Origin: Roseomonas sp.
Lineage (GTDB): Bacteria > Pseudomonadota > Alphaproteobacteria > Acetobacterales > Acetobacteraceae
Direction of reading: 5' to 3'
Length of the DNA stretch: 36,970 nucleotides
Assembly: GCA_020249825.1 (NCBI GenBank)
Contig: JADCEX010000101.1
Span: forward strand, 1 to 36,970
The position numbers were made by a program, and so were the translations under genes. The notes beneath the pieces are model-generated. The model had not been told where the DNA came from, did no database searches, and saw nothing but the letters and a program-made list of their open reading frames with translations. Below, one piece after another: positions 18,309-27,267 of the stretch. The first letter of the stretch is position 1. Every line of letters starts with the position of its first letter.

Positions 18309-19265
18309 ATGTGGCGTGTGATTGGGCTGCTGTCTTGGCTGGTGCTGCTGCCAGCCTTGGCTTTCGCACAAACGGTTTGGCCCAATCGGCCGATCAGCCT
18401 GATTGTGCCTTATCCGCCGGGCGGCAGCACGGATAATGTCGCGCGGCCCTTGGTGCAGGAATGGGGCAAGGTGCTGGGCCAGACCGTGGTGATTGAAAAT
18501 CGCGGTGGTGCGGGTGGTACGATTGGCGCTGATCTGGTGGCCCGCGCGCGACCCGATGGACATACGCTGCTGCTTTTCCCGACGGCGATTTTCACGATCA
18601 GCCCGCTTATGATGCAGCTTCCCTATGATGTGGATCGCGCCTTCGTGCCGATTGCGCGCGTGGCGGCTTCCGATGCTTTTGTCATCATCCATCCATCCGT
18701 TCCCGCGCGGCATATCCGCGAGCTGGTGGCACTCGCCAAGCAAAGGCCCGGCGAATTGCGTTTCGGTTCCGCCGGCAATGGCACCATCACGCAATTGCAG
18801 TGTGAAATCTTTGCTGAGGCTGCGGGCATCAAGCTGGAACACGTGCCGTATCGCGGCTCAGGCCAATCCTTCATTGATCTGCTGGCCGGGCGCATTCAGA
18901 TGATTTGCGATCCCGCCGCGCTGCCGGGTGTGCGCGATGGGCGGCTGATTGCGCTCGCGAGTTTCGGTGATCGGCGGCATGAGGAATTCAAGGATGTGCC
19001 GACACTCTTGGAACTGGGCCTTGCTGAACGCGGCGCCATGTCCTGGTTTGGCATTGCTGCGCCTGCAGGCACGCCCCCTGACATTCAAGCGCGCATTACG
19101 GCCAGCTTGGAAGAATCGCTGCGCGCGCCCGCCGTTGCCTCCGGCATGGCGATTGGCGGGCTGCGGCCTGCGTTTGAAACAGGCGATGCCTTCACCCGGC
19201 GCATCCGCGAAGATCGCGCCATTTTTCAAGGCGTGATCGAAAGAACAGGAGCGAAAGTGAACTGA
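18309..19265 (+). CDS. Tripartite tricarboxylate transporter (Bug family) substrate-binding protein
   Basis: Signal peptide; WPNRPISLIVPYPPGGSTDNVARPL...VVIENRGGAGGTIGADLVARARPDGHTLL Bug signature. Confidence 0.93.
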   Translation: MWRVIGLLSWLVLLPALAFAQTVWPNRPISLIVPYPPGGSTDNVARPLVQEWGKVLGQTVVIENRGGAGGTIGADLVARARPDGHTLLLFPTAIFTISPLMMQLPYDVDRAFVPIARVAASDAFVIIHPSVPARHIRELVALAKQRPGELRFGSAGNGTITQLQCEIFAEAAGIKLEHVPYRGSGQSFIDLLAGRIQMICDPAALPGVRDGRLIALASFGDRRHEEFKDVPTLLELGLAERGAMSWFGIAAPAGTPPDIQARITASLEESLRAPAVASGMAIGGLRPAFETGDAFTRRIREDRAIFQGVIERTGAKVN

Positions 19266-19266
19266 C

Positions 19267-20007
19267 ATGGAACATGTAACCGTCACCGATGAAGGCCCGA
19301 TCCGTATTGTCACGCTGAACAATCCTGCCAAGGGCAATGCCATCAGCAAACCAATGGGTGAGGCAGTGCAGGCTGCCATGCGCGAATTTGGAGCGCGCGA
19401 TGATTTGCGCTGCGCGATCATCACGGCTGCCGGCACGCGCGCTTTTACCTTTGGCGCCGATGTGTCTGACCCGCCGGAGCTATGGCGGACCATTCCAAGT
19501 GTCGGCTATCGGCCACTCAAGCCCGTGATTTGCGCCGTTGAAGGCTGGTGCGTGGGCGGCGGTATTGTGCTGGCGATGATGGCCGATTTGCTAGTGTGCG
19601 GCAGAAGCGCAAAATTCTATTATCCGGAGGCGAAGTTAGGTCTGACGGGCGGCATGATTGCCGGGCTGGTCAGCCGCATTCCGCATAAGATTGCCATGGA
19701 AATCATGTTGCTCTGCCGCATTGTGGATGCGGAACGTGCTGCCTCCATCGGGTTGGTGAATGAGGTGGTGGAAGACGGCAAGGCTTTGGATACCGCCAAG
19801 GGATGGGCTTTGGAACTGACCGGCATGGCGCCCATGGTAGTTGCGGAATTGAAGCGCATGGTGACCGAGGAAATCCTGCCGCGCGGTCCTTCGGAACAAA
19901 TGGCGATCCATGGCCAACGCATGGGCGCCATTCGCGCGTCAGAGGATTTCGCCGAAGGCAAGGCCGCCTTCCGGGAAAAGCGCCCGCCACGTTTTCGCGG
20001 GCGCTAA
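19267..20007 (+). CDS. Enoyl-CoA hydratase/isomerase family protein
   Basis: Crotonase fold: FTFGADVSDPP, AVEGWCVGGGIVLAMMADL, PEAKLGLTGG. Confidence 0.88.
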   Translation: MEHVTVTDEGPIRIVTLNNPAKGNAISKPMGEAVQAAMREFGARDDLRCAIITAAGTRAFTFGADVSDPPELWRTIPSVGYRPLKPVICAVEGWCVGGGIVLAMMADLLVCGRSAKFYYPEAKLGLTGGMIAGLVSRIPHKIAMEIMLLCRIVDAERAASIGLVNEVVEDGKALDTAKGWALELTGMAPMVVAELKRMVTEEILPRGPSEQMAIHGQRMGAIRASEDFAEGKAAFREKRPPRFRGR

Positions 20008-20021
20008 TCTGAGCGACGCTA

Positions 20022-20711
20022 TCAGGGGAACATGGCAACGGCGCGGATAGGACTTCCCGTGCCGCCCCTGATTTTCAGCGGAAAGCCGATAAAGGTGAAG
20101 CGCCCGCGGCCAATCAGCTTATCCAGATTGGCGAGGCATTCCATATGCGTAATGCCGCGTTCCGCGCAGGCCATATGGGCCTGGAAGTTCAGCTCGCCTT
20201 CGGGGGCAGGGCTGATCGCTTCCACGCCAAACATGCCAATGCCGCGATCCGCAAGCCAATGAACGGATTCCAGTGCCAAGCCCGGGAAGTCATGCAAATA
20301 GCCAGGCTTGCCGAGCAGCCTTTCATTCGTTGCCATCCAGATCAGCACCGTATCGCCTTTGCGGATTTCCTGCCCGGATTTCGCAAGCGCCGCTTCCATC
20401 TCCTTCACCGTGATGGCGTGCTTCAGCGGCACATGCGAAAGATCAAGGCAAAAGGCGCTGGTGTAGAATTTTTCAAGCGGCATTTGCTCCACTGAAAGCG
20501 CATCAGGCCGTGGGTCAAAATGCGCCGGCGCATCCACATGCGTGCCCGCATGATCCGACATGGAAAAATACAGCGCCTTGCTGGAAAAAACCGTATTTCC
20601 GGCGACCTTCTTTTCGCTATGATCGCCCCAGACGGTCACCATGACAGGTGGGTGGCTGGGGTGTGTCTGCGTGCGGTGAAAAATTTCTCGGCTGAGATCA
20701 ATAAATTCCAT
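20022..20711 (-). CDS. Cyclase family protein (kynurenine formamidase-like)
   Basis: SDHAGTHVDAPAHFDP metal-binding motif. Confidence 0.88.
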   Translation of the reverse strand: MEFIDLSREIFHRTQTHPSHPPVMVTVWGDHSEKKVAGNTVFSSKALYFSMSDHAGTHVDAPAHFDPRPDALSVEQMPLEKFYTSAFCLDLSHVPLKHAITVKEMEAALAKSGQEIRKGDTVLIWMATNERLLGKPGYLHDFPGLALESVHWLADRGIGMFGVEAISPAPEGELNFQAHMACAERGITHMECLANLDKLIGRGRFTFIGFPLKIRGGTGSPIRAVAMFP

Positions 20712-20737
20712 GGAGCATTTCCTTTTGCAAACGCGTT

Positions 20738-21814
20738 TCAGGCATTGACGCCGCGAATGGCGTTGATGATCGCCTCTGTCACCTGATCCGTAGTGGCCTC
20801 GCCGCCTAGGTCAGGCGTCAGCACATCCCCACGGCTTGTCACTATTTCCACCGCGCGCATCAGTTGCGTGGCTGCTGTTGCCTCACCCAAATGTTCCAGC
20901 ATCATTGAAGCGGTCCAGAAAGCCCCCAGCGGATTGGCGATGCCCTTGCCGGTAATGTCAAAGGCCGAACCATGGATCGGTTCAAACATGGAAGGGCGTT
21001 TGCGCGCAGGATCAATATTGCCTGTCGCACCGATCCCGAGTGATCCCGCAAGGGCAGCCGCAAGGTCAGACAAGATATCGGCATGCAGATTGGTGGCAAC
21101 CACCGTATCCACGCTGCTAGGCTTCATCACCATGCGTGCGGTCATGGCATCCACAAGCATTTTCTCAACCGTGAGGGCCGGGTATTGCGCGGTGATTTCC
21201 GCGCAAACCTCATCCCACATCACCATGCCATGACGCTGCGCGTTGGATTTCGTCACCACCGTCAGATGCCTGCGCGGGCGGGCCATGGCGACTTCACAGG
21301 CATGGCGGCAGATGCGCGCAACACCTTCGCGCGTGAACACCGCTACATCCATGGCAACTTCAATCGGCAAGCCGCGATGCGCGCGCCCACCAACACCGGC
21401 ATATTCGCCTTCGCTGTTTTCGCGCACGATCACCCAATCTATCTGCTCCCCCAGATCAGGCCGCAGCGGGCCTTTGATGCCGGGCAGCAGGCGCGTGGGG
21501 CGCACATTGGCGTATTGGTCAAAGCCCTGGCAGATCGCGAGCCTTAGTTCCCACAACGTGACATGGTCAGGAATATCCGGAGCACCTACCGCGCCGAAGA
21601 AAATCGCGTCAAAGCCCTGCAATTGCTGCAAGCCATCTTCCGGCATCATCCGCCCGGTGCGGCGATAGAAATCGCTCCCCCAATCAAAATCCTGAAACTG
21701 CAGGGCAAAACTGCCATTTTTCTCAGCCAAAGCCTGCAACACTTGGCAACCTGCCCGGATCACGTCTGGCCCGATACCATCCCCGCCCATGGCGGCAATG
21801 CGATACGTCTTCAT
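20738..21814 (-). CDS. Isocitrate/isopropylmalate dehydrogenase family, tartrate dehydrogenase-like
   Basis: GGDGIGPDV, WVIVRENSEGEYAGVGGR, NLHADILSDLAAALAGSLGIG, FEPIHGSAFDI motifs. Confidence 0.88.
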   Translation of the reverse strand: MKTYRIAAMGGDGIGPDVIRAGCQVLQALAEKNGSFALQFQDFDWGSDFYRRTGRMMPEDGLQQLQGFDAIFFGAVGAPDIPDHVTLWELRLAICQGFDQYANVRPTRLLPGIKGPLRPDLGEQIDWVIVRENSEGEYAGVGGRAHRGLPIEVAMDVAVFTREGVARICRHACEVAMARPRRHLTVVTKSNAQRHGMVMWDEVCAEITAQYPALTVEKMLVDAMTARMVMKPSSVDTVVATNLHADILSDLAAALAGSLGIGATGNIDPARKRPSMFEPIHGSAFDITGKGIANPLGAFWTASMMLEHLGEATAATQLMRAVEIVTSRGDVLTPDLGGEATTDQVTEAIINAIRGVNA

Positions 21815-21832
21815 GTTCAGAACGTCCTTTCT

Positions 21833-22552
21833 TCAGCGCCTGAGGCGCAAATTCAGCCCGCGCGCAATCCATGCGGCTTCAATCACATCAAGATCCGTTT
21901 CGCCGGAAGGATTGGCCTTGCTGGGGCGGGCGGCAAGCCCGGGTTCCGCCTGAATGCGCCAAAGGCCAAGCAGGCGGCGTAATTCCGCAAGTGGCGCGGT
22001 GTGATCATCCACGCGCAAATTGATATCCGGAAAATCCTCAGTCGTGGTCAGCACCAAGGCAGCCGATTGGCGTCCGCGCTTGTCCCCGCCCGCCGCTTCA
22101 CCGGCATCAAGCGCCGTGATCAGACGTTCCGGCAGCGCAAGGCCTGCATTGGCGCGGAAGCTATCAAAACTTGCCTGCACCACACCACCACCCGCCAGCA
22201 TATTGCCCGCGATGCTGAAACCATCACCACTGAGATGCCCGCACCATTCAACGCAATTATCGCCGGTCCAGGCAGCGTTGCGGCCATGGCGATCCACTGC
22301 GTGGATTTGGCGCAGTCCCTTGCCTTCATCACCCACCAGCGCTGCTTCAATGGCCTTGGCAGGCGTCAGGCCACGTTCCAGACCTTGCAATACGGCAGGG
22401 CCAAGATAGCGGTTGCTCATGGATTGTGTGCTGACGGCTCCAACGCCCGATTTCAGAAAGGGGCAGGTGGCGCCGACCGCGATATTGCAGGTGGTTACCG
22501 CAACCGCGAAGGCGCCCGTGGCAGGATCATGTGCAACAATGGACCAGGTCAT
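21833..22552 (-). CDS. DUF1028 domain-containing protein
   Basis: N-terminal TWSIVAHDPATGAFAVAVTTCNIAVGA, GVGAVSTQS, NMLAGGGVVQ typical of the family. Confidence 0.85.
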   Translation of the reverse strand: MTWSIVAHDPATGAFAVAVTTCNIAVGATCPFLKSGVGAVSTQSMSNRYLGPAVLQGLERGLTPAKAIEAALVGDEGKGLRQIHAVDRHGRNAAWTGDNCVEWCGHLSGDGFSIAGNMLAGGGVVQASFDSFRANAGLALPERLITALDAGEAAGGDKRGRQSAALVLTTTEDFPDINLRVDDHTAPLAELRRLLGLWRIQAEPGLAARPSKANPSGETDLDVIEAAWIARGLNLRLRR

Positions 22553-22657
22553 GCGGCGGGCCTTTCTCTGACATCAGGGCAAAAGCTTAACCGGGCCGCG
22601 ACGCTTGCAGGAAGCCCACCCCATGCCAAAATAGGTCGAAACGGGAGGTTTCTTGCC

Positions 22658-23641
22658 ATGTCCATGTCCATTTCTCGCCGCGGCCTTGCAGGTCTTGGCC
22701 TTGCGTCGCTTCTGCCATCATTGGTTTCCGCGCAATCCGCTTGGCCGGATCGGCAGGTGCGGCTGATTGTGCCCTTCGGCGCCGGCGGCGCGGTGGACAC
22801 GCTGTCGCGCTTGGTGGCGAATGGCTTTGCCGCGCAGGCCAATGGTCAGGCGCTGGTGGTGGAAAACCGTTCCGGCGCCGGCGGTGCCATTGCGGGCGCT
22901 TTCGTCGCGCAAAGCCGGCCTGATGGCTATACGCTGATGATGGCGGACCTCGGCGCCAATTGCATCGGCAAGGAATTGCAGCCTGCGCTGAATTACGATC
23001 CGATGCGCGCCTTCACGCCGATTTCGCATTTGGTGAATTTGCCGATTGCAGTGATCGTGCCGGCCAATCTGCCGGTGCAAACGCTGGAAGACTTGCTGGC
23101 CCGTGCGCGGGCGCGCGCTGATGGCATTCAATATGCCTCACCCGGTGTTGGCCATGTCAGCCATTTGGCTGCCGAGCTGTTGGGCCGCCGCGCTGGCGTG
23201 AAGCTCACGGCCGTGCATTACCGTAGTGGCGCTGATGTGATGCGCAGCCTGATCCAGGGTGAGACGGAGTTTTCCTTCCCCTCTGTTTCCACCGCGCTGC
23301 CCTTCATTCGGGAAGGCCGCGTGCGTGCGTTGGCCATCGGCACACCCGCCCCGGTTGCGGCGCTGCCAGGCGTGCCCTCAGTCGCTGCCAGCTTCCCAGG
23401 GTTTGAGGCAATGACTTGGCATGGCATTGTGGGCCCTGCCGGTATGCCAGATGATGTGGTTGCAGCGGCCAATCGCGTGTTTCGCGCCATCATCACCTCA
23501 GCCGAGGTGAAGGAAACCGTGCAGCGCGTGCAGGCGGCTGACGTAATTGCCTCAAGCCCGGCGGAATTCGCCGCGCTGATCGCGCGCGATCACGCGAAAT
23601 GGACGCCCGTGATCCGTGAAGGAAATATCCGCGCCGAGTAA
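22658..23641 (+). CDS. Tripartite tricarboxylate transporter (Bug family) substrate-binding protein
   Basis: MSMSISRRGLAGLGLASLLPSLVSAQSAWPDRQVRLIVPFGAGGAVDTLSRLV...VVENRSGAGGAIAG; start at 22658 after GGGAGG. Confidence 0.92.
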   Translation: MSMSISRRGLAGLGLASLLPSLVSAQSAWPDRQVRLIVPFGAGGAVDTLSRLVANGFAAQANGQALVVENRSGAGGAIAGAFVAQSRPDGYTLMMADLGANCIGKELQPALNYDPMRAFTPISHLVNLPIAVIVPANLPVQTLEDLLARARARADGIQYASPGVGHVSHLAAELLGRRAGVKLTAVHYRSGADVMRSLIQGETEFSFPSVSTALPFIREGRVRALAIGTPAPVAALPGVPSVAASFPGFEAMTWHGIVGPAGMPDDVVAAANRVFRAIITSAEVKETVQRVQAADVIASSPAEFAALIARDHAKWTPVIREGNIRAE

Positions 23642-23653
23642 ACCCCGGCGCGG

Positions 23654-23683
23654 AAAAGCTGATCAGCAACCAAGCTGATCAGC
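23654..23683 (-). terminator. Terminator hairpin built from two copies of GCTGATCAGC
   Basis: GCTGATCAGC (23658-23667) aaccaa GCTGATCAGC (23674-23683); each copy is self-palindromic. On the minus strand the 10-bp hairpin is followed by TTTTCC; convergent genes meet here. Confidence 0.6.
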
Positions 23684-24388
23684 CAAATCTTCAAAGCTTG
23701 TCGCGATCGCGCCCCAATCCTGTTCGGCCTTCATGTCTGTTGCCTGATCTGCCCCATGTTCATTGGGGCGGAGCACGAAGGCTGTGGCCAGCCCGCATTT
23801 GCGCGCCGCAGCCAAATCGCCGTTATGCGCGGCGACAAGCGCGACTTGCGCAGGCTTAAGGCCCAGAATCTCGCAAGTGCGCAAATAGGCTTCGGGCTGC
23901 GGCTTATAGGCTTGCGCGGCCTCAGCCCCCAGAATTGCATCCCAGGGCATGCCGGCGCGCTTGGCCATATTCGCCAGCAGTAGGATATTGCCGTTGGATA
24001 AGGGCGCGATGAAATGCTTGGCCTTCAGGCGGATCAGGCCTGGAATGGTATCGGGCCAGGGGTCCAGGCGATGCCAGGCGCGGTTTAGCCAATCAAGCTC
24101 CTCCGCAGTGACGCCTGCTGTATTCACACCGAAATCCTTCAAGACGCCATCGAGGTTTTCGCGGTGTAGCACATCAAGCTGCGTGAAGGGGCGGCGGCCG
24201 CTGCGCACTTCCTCCATGGCGGGTTGGTAGCGATTGCGCCAGGCATCGGCGAAGCGGTGCGGGTCTAAATCGCTGCGTCCGTGACGCGCCAGGAAGGTCC
24301 GTGCATCGCGCGCGATGCCGTTACGCCAATCCACCACCGTGCCGAAAACATCGAAGACCAGGGCCTTCACTTCGGGAAGTGCGCTCAT
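23663..24388 (-). CDS. HAD type II (haloacid dehalogenase-like) hydrolase
   Basis: ALVFDVFGTVVDWRNG, PLSNGN, KPQPEAYLRTCEILG motifs; start MSALPEV at 24388. Confidence 0.87.
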   Translation of the reverse strand: MSALPEVKALVFDVFGTVVDWRNGIARDARTFLARHGRSDLDPHRFADAWRNRYQPAMEEVRSGRRPFTQLDVLHRENLDGVLKDFGVNTAGVTAEELDWLNRAWHRLDPWPDTIPGLIRLKAKHFIAPLSNGNILLLANMAKRAGMPWDAILGAEAAQAYKPQPEAYLRTCEILGLKPAQVALVAAHNGDLAAARKCGLATAFVLRPNEHGADQATDMKAEQDWGAIATSFEDLADQLGC

Positions 24389-25263
24389 GCTGCAGTATCC
24401 TTTTCGGGCACGGCCCATTTCTTCTCAAAATCCCAGACCTCGGGGAAGCCCATGAGTTCCGTCATGCGCTTGAAGCCATAGGATTCACCAAGCGCGATAC
24501 TGTCCCCCGCATTCTTCAAATGCGCATAGGCACGTTCCAGCGCAGCGGCAGCGGCAAGAAAGCCAATGGCGGGATAGATCGCCATGGCATAGCCGATTTC
24601 CTGCAAGCGCGCGGCAGGCAAAATGGGCGTGCGGCCACCTTCCACCATGTTTGCCAGCAAGGGTTTGGAAATCGCCTTGCCAATGGCGCGCATCTCATCC
24701 TCGCTTTCCGGGCTTTCGATGAAAACGATATCAGCGCCGGCATCGCCATACATACGCCCGCGGCGAATGGCCTCTTCAAGGCCGAGCGTCGTGCGGGAAT
24801 CCGTGCGTGCCACGATCAGGAAATTCGGATCGCGCCGCGCTTCGGCGGCGACCTTGATCTTCAGCACCATTTCCTCGGCCGGGATGACGCGCCGGCCGGG
24901 TGTGTGGCCGCATTTCTTTGGCATTTCCTGATCTTCAAGTTGAATGCCTGTCATGCCGGCGGCTTCATAGCCAAGCGTCGTGTGGCGCACATTGAGCAAA
25001 CCGCCATAGCCCGTATCGGCATCCGCGACCAAAGGCGTTTTGCACCCGCGCGCCATGGTGCCCATACGCGCGACCATATCGGCATAGGTGGCGATGCCCG
25101 CATCCGCGACACCAAGTGCGGAGGCTACAGCGCCGAAGCCCGTGCCATAGATGCAGTCAAAACCCATGCCATCGGCGACTTTCGCCGAAATCATGTCAAA
25201 AACACCAGGTGCCAGGATGAAGCGCTTTTCGGCGAGCGCCTTGCGAAGGGATGGATTGGCCAT
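24385..25263 (-). CDS. Isocitrate lyase/PEP mutase family protein
   Basis: GIQLEDQEMPKKCGHTPGRRVIPAEEMVLKI (KKCGH lyase motif), VARTD; start MANPSLRK at 25263. Confidence 0.9.
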   Translation of the reverse strand: MANPSLRKALAEKRFILAPGVFDMISAKVADGMGFDCIYGTGFGAVASALGVADAGIATYADMVARMGTMARGCKTPLVADADTGYGGLLNVRHTTLGYEAAGMTGIQLEDQEMPKKCGHTPGRRVIPAEEMVLKIKVAAEARRDPNFLIVARTDSRTTLGLEEAIRRGRMYGDAGADIVFIESPESEDEMRAIGKAISKPLLANMVEGGRTPILPAARLQEIGYAMAIYPAIGFLAAAAALERAYAHLKNAGDSIALGESYGFKRMTELMGFPEVWDFEKKWAVPEKDTAA

Positions 25264-25280
25264 GGGAATTCCTTTCTTTT

Positions 25281-26249
25281 TTATTGTGGGCGGATATGGC
25301 CGGCGGCACTCGCCGCGGCCCAAATGCGATCATCGCGTTGCAAGGCTTCCAGCAGCGCCGCAGATGGGCGCACATCTGCCTCTACCCCAAGCGCCACCAG
25401 CCTTTGCTTGAAGGTTTCATCGGCGAAAACCGCGCTGATGGTGCGATAGATGCGATCCACCAAGGCGGGCGGCATGCGCGGCGGCCCCAGCATGGCAACC
25501 CAGCCGGAAAGATCAAAGTCACGCACGCCCTGTTCGGCGGGCGTTGGTGCATCCGGGAAGAAGGGTGAACGCGTGCCGGTCGAAACCGCAAGCACGCGCA
25601 CGCGCCCGGTTTGCATATGCGGCATGGCGCTGACCGTGCTGGTCCAGCCACTCGGCAAATGCCCGGCGACGATATCATTCATCAAAGGCCCGCCGCTGCG
25701 ATAGGCGATATCGGGCATCTCCACGCCCGCGCGTCGTGCCATTTCCTGCCCGATAAAGGAAGAAAGCGCCTCGGTTGAACCAGTGCCGACCTTACCCGGA
25801 TTGGCCTTGGCATAGGCGAGCATGGAGGTGAGCGACTCAAAAGGCTGATTGGCGCCCGCGACCAGCACCATGGTATTGCGCGTCAACATCGCAATTGGCG
25901 TGAAATCGCGGATCGCGTCATATGGCATGCTGGGCAGATGGTATTTGTTCATGACATGGGTTGAAACCACGACGAGCAGCGTATGCCCATCTGGTTCCGC
26001 CCTCGCTACCACTTCGGAACCAATCACACCCGCCGCACCCGCGCGATTTTCTACAATGAAGGGCTGGGGCAGGGTAGTGCGCAGCGCCTCACCAATCGCG
26101 CGCACCAGAATATCCGTGCCACCACTGGCGGCGTAAGGCACCACTACGCGCACGGGTTTGGTGGGCCAAGTCACATCTTGCGCTTGCGCAGCCAGCGGCA
26201 GCGCGGTGGCGGCCATGGCGCCGAAAAGTGCGCGTCTTGCGATTTTCAT
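25281..26249 (-). CDS. Tripartite tricarboxylate transporter (Bug family) substrate-binding protein
   Basis: MKIARRALFGAMAATALPLAAQAQDVTWPTKPVRVVVPYAASGGTDILVRAIGEAL...FIVENRAGAAGVIGSEVV. Confidence 0.92.
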   Translation of the reverse strand: MKIARRALFGAMAATALPLAAQAQDVTWPTKPVRVVVPYAASGGTDILVRAIGEALRTTLPQPFIVENRAGAAGVIGSEVVARAEPDGHTLLVVVSTHVMNKYHLPSMPYDAIRDFTPIAMLTRNTMVLVAGANQPFESLTSMLAYAKANPGKVGTGSTEALSSFIGQEMARRAGVEMPDIAYRSGGPLMNDIVAGHLPSGWTSTVSAMPHMQTGRVRVLAVSTGTRSPFFPDAPTPAEQGVRDFDLSGWVAMLGPPRMPPALVDRIYRTISAVFADETFKQRLVALGVEADVRPSAALLEALQRDDRIWAAASAAGHIRPQ

Positions 26250-26262
26250 CGTGCTGTTCCCA

Positions 26263-27249
26263 TCAATCCACGCGCGCGCCCGTGGCACGCACAATCGGTA
26301 CCCATTTATCAATTTCGCTCGCGATAAAGGCGCGCGTCGCGTCCGGCGTCATCCCATCCGGGATGGTATTGCCAAGCTGGATCAACCTGTCCCGCATTTC
26401 GGGCTTGCGGAGCGCAATCGTGATTTGCTCATAAAGAAATTGCCGGATTGGCAGCGGTGTGCCGAGGGTCGCAGACCACGGCGTCCAGGTGGTGGCCTGG
26501 AAAGCCGGCAGGCCCGCCTCGGCAGAAGTTGGCACATCCGGCGCCATGGGCGAACGCTCAGCCGTTGCAATCACCAAGCCGCGCACCGTGCCGGCGCGGA
26601 TGTGATCGGCCAAGAAGGAGATTGTGTCTGACTGGAAGGCAATGCGCCCCACCGCAAGATCAGCAAAGGAAGCCGCAGAACCACGATAGGGCACATGCTG
26701 CGCCTGAACGCCCATCAGATGCAGCATCAGCGCAGAGGAAATATGCCCGGTGGTGCCATTACCCGAAGACCCAAAATCGAACTTGTTCGGATTGGCCGCA
26801 AGCAGGGCGCGAAACTCGGCGAGGGTATTAACGCCAAGCGAAGGATGCACCGCCAGCACAATGGCGGAATGGCTGCTGACGGTGATGTGGTCCACGCCAG
26901 TCAGTGGATGCACGCGCAGCCTGTCTCCATAAAGCCCGATATTGAGCGCATGCGATCCAAGTGCACCGACCAGCAGCGTATAGCCATCGGGCGGCGTTTG
27001 CGCGACGGTTTCAAAGGCAACCGTGCCACCGCCGGAGGGGCGATTTTCCACCACGAATTGCTGACCCAATTGCTGCGACAGCGCGGTTGAAATCAGCCTT
27101 GCATTGATATCGGCATTCCCGCCGGGCGCCAGAGCCACCACCACGCGCACTGGCCGATTCGGGTAATCCGTTCCCGGCGCCTTGGGCTGCGCCCAGGCAG
27201 GCAGCGCCAGCAGCGCGGCCAATGCCGCGGTCAGAAAAGTCTTTTTCAT
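26263..27249 (-). CDS. Tripartite tricarboxylate transporter (Bug family) substrate-binding protein
   Basis: Signal peptide; YPNRPVRVVVALAPGGNADINARLISTALSQQLGQQFVVENRPSGGGTVAFE. Confidence 0.92.
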   Translation of the reverse strand: MKKTFLTAALAALLALPAWAQPKAPGTDYPNRPVRVVVALAPGGNADINARLISTALSQQLGQQFVVENRPSGGGTVAFETVAQTPPDGYTLLVGALGSHALNIGLYGDRLRVHPLTGVDHITVSSHSAIVLAVHPSLGVNTLAEFRALLAANPNKFDFGSSGNGTTGHISSALMLHLMGVQAQHVPYRGSAASFADLAVGRIAFQSDTISFLADHIRAGTVRGLVIATAERSPMAPDVPTSAEAGLPAFQATTWTPWSATLGTPLPIRQFLYEQITIALRKPEMRDRLIQLGNTIPDGMTPDATRAFIASEIDKWVPIVRATGARVD

Positions 27250-27267
27250 TCTTGCCTCCCTGTTATT

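Noticed and set aside
22001-22657. Upstream extension of the 546-aa plus-strand ORF
   Set aside because: Antisense to the DUF1028 gene; the signal peptide and SD place the real start at 22658.
24301-25449. 382-aa plus-strand ORF
   Set aside because: Antisense to the ICL/PEPM and HAD genes, low-complexity composition, no motifs.
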